A stretch of 64,000 nt of DNA, from positions 1,573,001 through 1,637,000 of the forward strand of contig JAQFVV010006342.1 of assembly GCA_028023455.1 (NCBI GenBank), written 5' to 3'. Made by a program: the position numbers and the translations under genes. Source of the DNA: Epiperipatus broadwayi. Lineage: Eukaryota; Onychophora; Udeonychophora; Euonychophora; Peripatidae. The notes under the pieces were generated by a model. It was not told the origin of the DNA. It saw only the letters and a list, made by a program, of their open reading frames with translations, and searched no databases. Positions 58,201 to 64,000 of the stretch are shown piece by piece (positions within the stretch are counted from its first letter, which is position 1; the number at the start of each line of letters is the position of its first letter).

Positions 58201-59400
58201 TAATAAATAATCCCTCTTTCTTGCATTAGATACTTCATTAACTATAAGAACAACAATAAATGCTTATAAAGTGGTTAATCAAATGCATAAGCAGTCAATA
58301 TCTAAGTCTTTAAATAATATCCAGCAAAATTGTTTAAATTCTAAGACTTTCATTTTTTTAATACAATACAACTATTCAATGTAGATACAAAGGATCTAAT
58401 TTCCTTGTGCCCATTCAGAGGGTCACAATATATATATATATATTGTGCCCTTTTCTATAGGTCAGAAATAGCTCATCACAGTAAACTATTAAAAATTTTA
58501 AATTTTAGAATGTGTTTTCTTGATGTGTTAGTTATATTTTGTTAATAATATCTTACAGTACAATTTAAAGCTAAATGAAAATATATAATGCTTAAAAATT
58601 ATAATGACTCACTTAAGAACAGTTAAATAAAGCTAAAAACATTATTACATATGGTTGCAAAAGCTGGACATAATAAATAACTCAGCTATAAATATTTAAA
58701 AGTATGTTTAAAAATTCAATTTTAATAGTTTTAAACTTATAGTCAAGTAAATGTTATATTTAAATTTATAAATTATATTTAATAATTATAATTAATATCA
58801 TATATTTTAAAAATAAGTTTTATGGTAGTGAAAGTTGTATTTAATTCTATATTTTCTAAATTATTTTTCCAAATTTTATATAATTGTATTATTTTATTTA
58901 ATACAATAAGTGTAGCAATTTATTTATTCCCAGACAGAAAAATCAGATACCGTCTGTCTTGGTTATATTAGTCATGTGATTTGTATAATAATATATGGTT
59001 ATACACACTTGCTTGCTAGTATTTAGATTAGTCAAGTTCAAAATATTTTAAAATTGCATTATAGAATTGAATATAATTATTACCTATTATAAAAGCCAAT
59101 ATTAAATATTAAATTAGTAGTTATAAATGTTTCAAATAATGTAATAAAATGAATACAGCTAATAAAAGTTAAATATTTTGTTTTAAAATAAACTAGATAA
59201 ATTAAATATTAAGAGTGGGATAATTTATTAAATAGTATTTTAAAAGTCTTTTTAAATATTTAAATAATTTAGTAAAGTAATAATTGATTTAAAAGTAATA
59301 TCTAAATAATATTTTTAAAGTTTTAATACGTCATATTTTTTATTTTGAAATTTAATTGTGTAAGTTTCTAACATTATGCAAATTTGGTATCAAACCAAAA
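55291..59400. other. AT-rich region without recognised gene
   Basis: About 4 kb with no ORF over about 70 codons and no transposon signature. CACAATATATATATATATATTGTG at 58425-58445 is a TA run inside a short palindrome. Confidence 0.5.
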
Positions 59401-59411
59401 GTAAGAATCAA

Positions 59412-59445
59412 CCAATAAAATGACGTATTTTCTAGGATATAAATA
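59412..59445 (+). promoter_or_regulatory. CCAAT-CRE-TATA cluster, promoter candidate
   Basis: CCAAT (59412), TGACGTA (59421) and TATAAATA (59438) stand in the order and spacing of a class II core promoter. No ORF follows closely. It may drive an LTR or a non-coding transcript. Confidence 0.35.
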
Positions 59446-60550
59446 CTGATTGCATGGGGGGTATTATGTATGATTAAAAATGTATTAAAGGTGTCAGAGT
59501 CATATCAGAAGCTATCAAGATGATAGTAATTTTAATTTTATTATTTTAGTCAATTTTTAGTGCTCTCATACAATTTTATTTGCAAAGCTAATAGGTTATT
59601 ATTATTTTAAAAAGTATTTGCAAAAAAAGAGAGTGTAAAATAATAATATTAATAATAACTTCATTTAATATGCCTTGCTAATTTTAAAGTCCTGTTATCA
59701 GTAGTATTCATCAAAATCTAATATATAACTTCACAATAATAAAATGGATATACCAATAAGTAAAATGTATTCAACTTATAATATTTTAAAAATGAGTATA
59801 ATATTTATTAATGCAGTTTCAATAATATTGAACAAGAGGACATTCAAATGAATAAATTAATTTTATGGACATTGTATGGGAAACTTATTAGAAAAACTGT
59901 TTGCCGATTAAAAGTAAAGACGCATTATTTTTTATAGCAAGATAGCCTTGTCCGGTATTAATAAACAATAGGACAAGTATACTTTATAATAAATTTATGG
60001 AAATATTATGTTATAAAAGTAAATGCTATATCCTTTTTGAAGGAAACATTAAGAAATATTTACAAGAAATTATTTTAAGAAAAGACTCATGAAAAAATAT
60101 TTTAGAAAAGCGTATGTTATGAAAAACCTGAGGCATATAGAAGGTTAATACGAGTATATAAAATTGTTTTAAAAGCTAATAATTTAAGACAAGAAAAACC
60201 TCTGAATATGTAATAAATAACAATAAATTTCCTTGAAGAAGAAACCTGTAAAGAAATGAACATGTTAATAAATAAAATGTAGAATTATGGAAATAAGTAG
60301 TGCGAAAAAGTTTATCCGGATAATTCAAACTAAGCTAAAGAGATATGATGCATCAATATGCCTATAGAAGCTTCATGGGATTATTTTTCAGTATTATGAC
60401 TTTAATAATCATCATTCTGGACTATAGAAATTATAAACTATTATTTTATTAACTATTCCAGAACAGATTGATGATTATTTTATTTTATTTTTCAAGATTT
60501 TAAGATGTCGTAATATTTTTTTTATTATTCATTTTTAAAACCTGAGAATT
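59446..60550. other. AT-rich region, no recognised gene
   Basis: No ORF or repeat family recognised. Confidence 0.5.
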
Positions 60551-60554
60551 TTGT

Positions 60555-60616
60555 ACCGGAAGTTTGGATAACACTTACTGCAGGAAATGTATTGTCTTGT
60601 TCATTGTCATAGCAAC
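60555..60616. promoter_or_regulatory. ETS site and X-box-like motif, 40 bp apart
   Basis: ACCGGAAGT (60555-60563) is an exact ETS/GABP consensus. GTTGCTATGACAAT on the minus strand (60603-60616) resembles the RFX X-box. The surrounding 100 bp is less AT-rich than its neighbours. A short frame beginning MEIFGLMKKKHLFQ follows on the plus strand at about 60680. Suggestive of a promoter, unproven. Confidence 0.3.
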
Positions 60617-63597
60617 AAGGGAGGTTGTAGAATTACTCTTGAAGTGAACATTTTTTTAAAAAAACTTTTGAAAAAGAAAATGGAAATATTTGGACTTATG
60701 AAAAAGAAACATTTGTTTCAGCTGAAGTTTATGTAAATATGATTTTCATTTATTACTATTTATTTTAAATGTAAATTTTCTAGTTTATAAGAGTAGGAAC
60801 ATGAACATTAATCTATTGATAATATTAAAATCCTATAATATAATAATTTAATAGTTTAAATAAGAACATTTAAGTAAAAGTATAAATGTATTTTTATGTA
60901 TGCAATGCTATATCTAGTGGATGGAGAAGAAGACTGCAAAAATTAATGACCAGATAATATCATTTTGTAATAGTTAATGAATATTGATATTTTATGATGT
61001 ATATTTTGTTTTTCTTTTAGATTGCCTATGAATTATAATGAATGGAAGTATAAATGTTTTAATTATATGTAAACGCATTTTGTACAACACTTTAAACATT
61101 ATGAGATTAAGATTTATTTTGGGAATATGCATACTATAATTTTATACTAGTAATATAACCCAACATGATAATAAATATTTATGTGATTCTTTTTAAAAAC
61201 TTTCATATTATTGGATGTTCAAAGTATTTATATGATTAGTTTGTATATGTTTTAGAATATAGAATAAGGAAGTAAGCAAACTTTTCTTGTGGATCAGTGA
61301 GATCGCTCTAATTATAAATGAATTTTATTTATTGTTTTGAATATGCAAGATAGTTATTTTGTCGATGTAAGATGTGATAAATCTTTAGGAAATAATGATA
61401 AGATAGTGGCTTGGTAGTAATATGGTGAACATGAACCCAAGATGATGTTATAATAGGATGTGATGAGGGAATATGAATATTTTATAATCTTCGTGGATAT
61501 ACAGTACAGTTAACAGTGCCCTGTAACTGATATATTTATTTTGGACAGTGTCTATTTTCTTTAAGTATTGATGTTTTAATAAAGCTGAAGGAATAGCTTG
61601 ACATCATTAATAGTATTGGAGGACTTTGGACAAAATAGGTCAGGCCTCTATTTCTTATAGATATATTGTGCCATGATATTTTTGATATATGCTATGAGTT
61701 ATACTTGAGTTTTTCTTCCCTAGATCCTACACATCTATTCACTATCTAGATTTCCAATGTAACTACATCGTTCAGTATGATATATTTGAAAAGAAATAAT
61801 AGATAATTTAGAGTTTAAGATATGCTATCGTTTGAATGAGATAAGTTCATTTACTTAGAAGTAGAATTTGTATAAATTGGAATTGAAAATCCAATGAATC
61901 CTAAAAGGAAAAAAAAGAATCACAAGATATAGTTTTTGGATTTATTTTTGGAAATAAAATAAAATTACAGGAATAAAGTATATAAAACAAAGTTGTTCTT
62001 TAAAATGTTAAATAACTTTTAAATGCTTTATTTTGTTTTAAAATAAATATTGCATATTTTAAAAAATATAATGTTATAAAGTAAATCGATATAAATAATA
62101 AGCATAGGTATAATTTTATAATTATAATATAATAGGGAATGTATCGGTAATTACAACTATCTAGTATTAAAGTAATATTAAATGGGAATATGTTATATTT
62201 AATAAACATAGTGTAGTGAACGATATCCACAAAATCTGGTAATAAATTATTAGATAGATATTTTATGTAACATCTTTTGACATTGCAAGATAAAAATTGT
62301 TTAATTTTTAAGAAATCCATACTCACGATAATGTTATTTTTTATGTTTTCCGTAGTATGTTTCTATGGATGTTTTTTTAGAAAGAAAGGTATAATTAAAT
62401 AATGTTTAATGATAGGATATATTTTTTAATAAAAATAAATAAATGTAATTTATCATAAGTTTAATTAGAAAGAGATAAATAAAATGGTATTATTTTATTA
62501 TTATTGTTTTAAGTCAGAATTAAAACATAAAATAATTCTAGATTGTTTTAATAACTAAGTAATAAAAAATGTAAAGCTGTGTAAAGTGAGGATATCCAAT
62601 GTAAATATTGTAAATAAATTGTTTGTTTTATTGTTAAGAATAAACTTTTTAAATTTTTTTTCAAAATTTGTGTGTCATGACTGTTTTCATTTTCCCATTA
62701 CACTGCATGAGATCACACAATACAACCAGAATAATAGAGACTAGACGAACATATAATTTTTGCACAAAGATAAATAAAGAATTATTTTAAGAATTTGAAT
62801 ATTTTCTTGGTATTCATTTAATTAAGTAATCATATTTTACATTATATTATGGTCATAAATTAATTATCATAATGGTACATTTAATGATATGCTATCCATT
62901 GCCACACACCTTTATTTGTCAGATTATAAATGCTACCACATATTTCTTACATTATTATATGGAAATAAAAGATTATATCATAGTATTTTATTATAGTAAA
63001 TAAAATTATAGTGAAAAAAAGATATATAAAATTAGTTCATACAATGAAGAATATTATTATTATTTGTTTAAGTGTAGTAGAGTATGACATAAAATCCCTT
63101 TTCATGTTTTACTAGTGATTTTTAAATTAACTTAGAACAATTTTATGAACCTGAGATTTTATTGAGCTAAATTATTATAGATAAAAAGATTAAGATTTAA
63201 TTATTAGTTTAATCTTAATGAATAGGATTTATTGAAGTCATAAGAATACTATAAGTTTATTATTTGCGAGAGTAATAGGAGGATAGTGTTCATATGCCAT
63301 TGAGGTTGTATCCTATGGGATATTGGCTCAATGTAATCTTTCTTATCACCTGTATTTTCACTTCCAAGTCTCATAAAATAATAAATATTTACTTATTTAT
63401 TTTATAAACTGAATCTTATTCTTAATTTTGAATTTGAGCTAGTGGAACATTTTAATATTAATACAGAATATTTTATTTATTAATTATTTTGTTACAACAA
63501 ATGTAATCTGCAACTGAGCTAACCCATTTTTATTTTATATGATATTGCCAGGAAGTGAATATGCAATCGGATAGGTTAGAATATATATATATATATA
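60617..63597. other. AT-rich region, no recognised gene
   Basis: AATAAA hexamers at about 62617 and 62639 precede a GT-rich tract (GTGTGTCATGACTG), a poly(A)-site-like arrangement. CCCATTACA at 62694-62702 resembles the 3' tip of the A-family LTRs but has no PBS after it. The ORF at 62000-62326 (-) is AT-driven. Confidence 0.4.
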
Positions 63598-63690
63598 TAA
63601 AAGACATATTTTGTGGGTTCATCCATATTAAAAAGTTTAAATAGTGATATTCCAATGTTTTGACTTGGTCACACAAGTCATCCACTGGGA
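63598..63690. mobile_element. Partial copy of the 18890-19034 MITE
   Basis: AAAAGACATATTTTGTGGGT, TTCATCCAT.TTAAAAA and then GATATTCC.A.G.TT.GACTTGG match the reverse complement of the MITE's first half. It follows a (TA)n run (63582-63597). The right terminal repeat is missing. Confidence 0.75.
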
Positions 63691-63778
63691 GATAAAAGGG
63701 AGAAAGACGGTTGTAGAGGTGCTACAATCACTGATTTGAATAAACATTAAAGTTCCACAAATAGCAAAAATGTTAAAT

Positions 63779-64000
63779 TTAAAAATGTTTTTTAAAAAAA
63801 TCTTTCCAAATAGGAGGAAGTTTGCATGTATTCTCTCACTTATTGATACAATCTGGCCTTTTAAGTATCTCAATGGCTTCTCTATTTTTGCACTGGTAGA
63901 GATTATCACATCTGGATATGATCCTGGTACAAGAAAAATCAATTTTATGACCTGAATCTATAGTATGGAATGAGAGTGCTGATGATGATGAGTGTTGTTT
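63779..64000 (-). pseudogene. Penelope-like element, C-terminal GIY-YIG region (partial)
   Basis: On the minus strand a frame entering from beyond the right edge reads HTIDSGHKIDFSCTRIISRC, then NREAIEILKRP, INK-stop-ENTCKLPPIW, ending TAA at 63779. The pattern H....GH.IDF....I..R....R..REAIEI.K, then N...G..LP..W, is the end of the GIY-YIG endonuclease domain of Penelope-like retroelements; the REA/E-I helix carries its conserved Glu. One TGA interrupts the frame. The RT part would lie outside the window. ORFs annotated in other frames here are shadows. Confidence 0.7.

Noticed and set aside
62000-62326. 108-codon minus-strand ORF with hydrophobic stretches
   Set aside because: I/F/Y/L/N/K composition is expected from AT-rich DNA; no motif and no context.
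58438-62702. A 4.3-kb LTR between a TA run and CCCATTACA
   Set aside because: The tips are suggestive, but there is no second copy, PBS or PPT, and the length is implausible on this evidence alone.

Overview
This window is AT-rich (roughly three quarters A+T by eye), eukaryotic and almost entirely transposon-derived. I find no intact host gene, rRNA gene, functional tRNA gene, operon or CRISPR array. The repeat content is that of an invertebrate animal: Ty3/gypsy-type LTR retrotransposons with GPY/F integrase tails, an RTE-clade LINE, a Penelope-like element, tRNA-derived SINEs, hAT- and Tigger-like DNA elements, foldback MITEs and very many (TA)n runs. The sequence alone does not fix the phylum; arthropod, mollusc and cnidarian genomes all fit.

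Layout. 235-7453: element A, a nearly pristine LTR retrotransposon (+ strand) with about 1.95 kb LTRs, PBS and PPT, a frameshifted coiled-coil gag-like frame and a short GPY/F integrase tail, but no protease, RT or RNase H. 7476-8905 and 9146-14165: two clusters of tRNA-derived SINE-like repeats. The second is split by element J (9946-13861), a wrecked K02A2.6-type gypsy element that itself holds a foldback-repeat array (11257-12980). 14178-14325: hAT MITE. 15135-17215: 5'-truncated RTE LINE (- strand). 18890-19034: small MITE. 19517-19763: TAA microsatellite. 21108-28516: element B (- strand), with 1.7 kb LTRs and an intact 462-residue Gag but no pol. 30095-32194: probable solo LTR D. 33005-33474: foldback MITE at TTAA. 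36651-40620: degraded element E (- strand). 40846-41217: compact foldback MITE of the family seen inside J. 41287-51193: element A' (- strand), a diverged relative of A, interrupted by element C (44663-48828), whose integrase frame carries a single stop. 52354-53986: Tigger-like element. 55114-55220: tRNA-Cys-like SINE. 63598-64000: MITE fragment and the GIY-YIG end of a Penelope-like element running off the right edge. The rest is AT-rich sequence in which I recognise nothing, apart from a few promoter-like motif clusters and one weak exon candidate.

Themes. (1) A and A' share an unusual layout: coiled-coil protein with a GPF module, spacer, separate GPY module, PPT, and no RT in either. This suggests a real non-autonomous lineage rather than two independent wrecks. 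(2) LTR elements A, B, C, D, E and A' all abut (TA)n on at least one outer edge, and several outer LTR tips have lost TG/CA to TA. (3) Differences between the paired LTRs of A, B and C fall heavily at CpG sites, suggesting germline CpG methylation of transposons. (4) Gag (element B) and integrase (element C) may be surviving parts of related gypsy lineages that mobilise the RT-less families, but no RT of that kind is present here.
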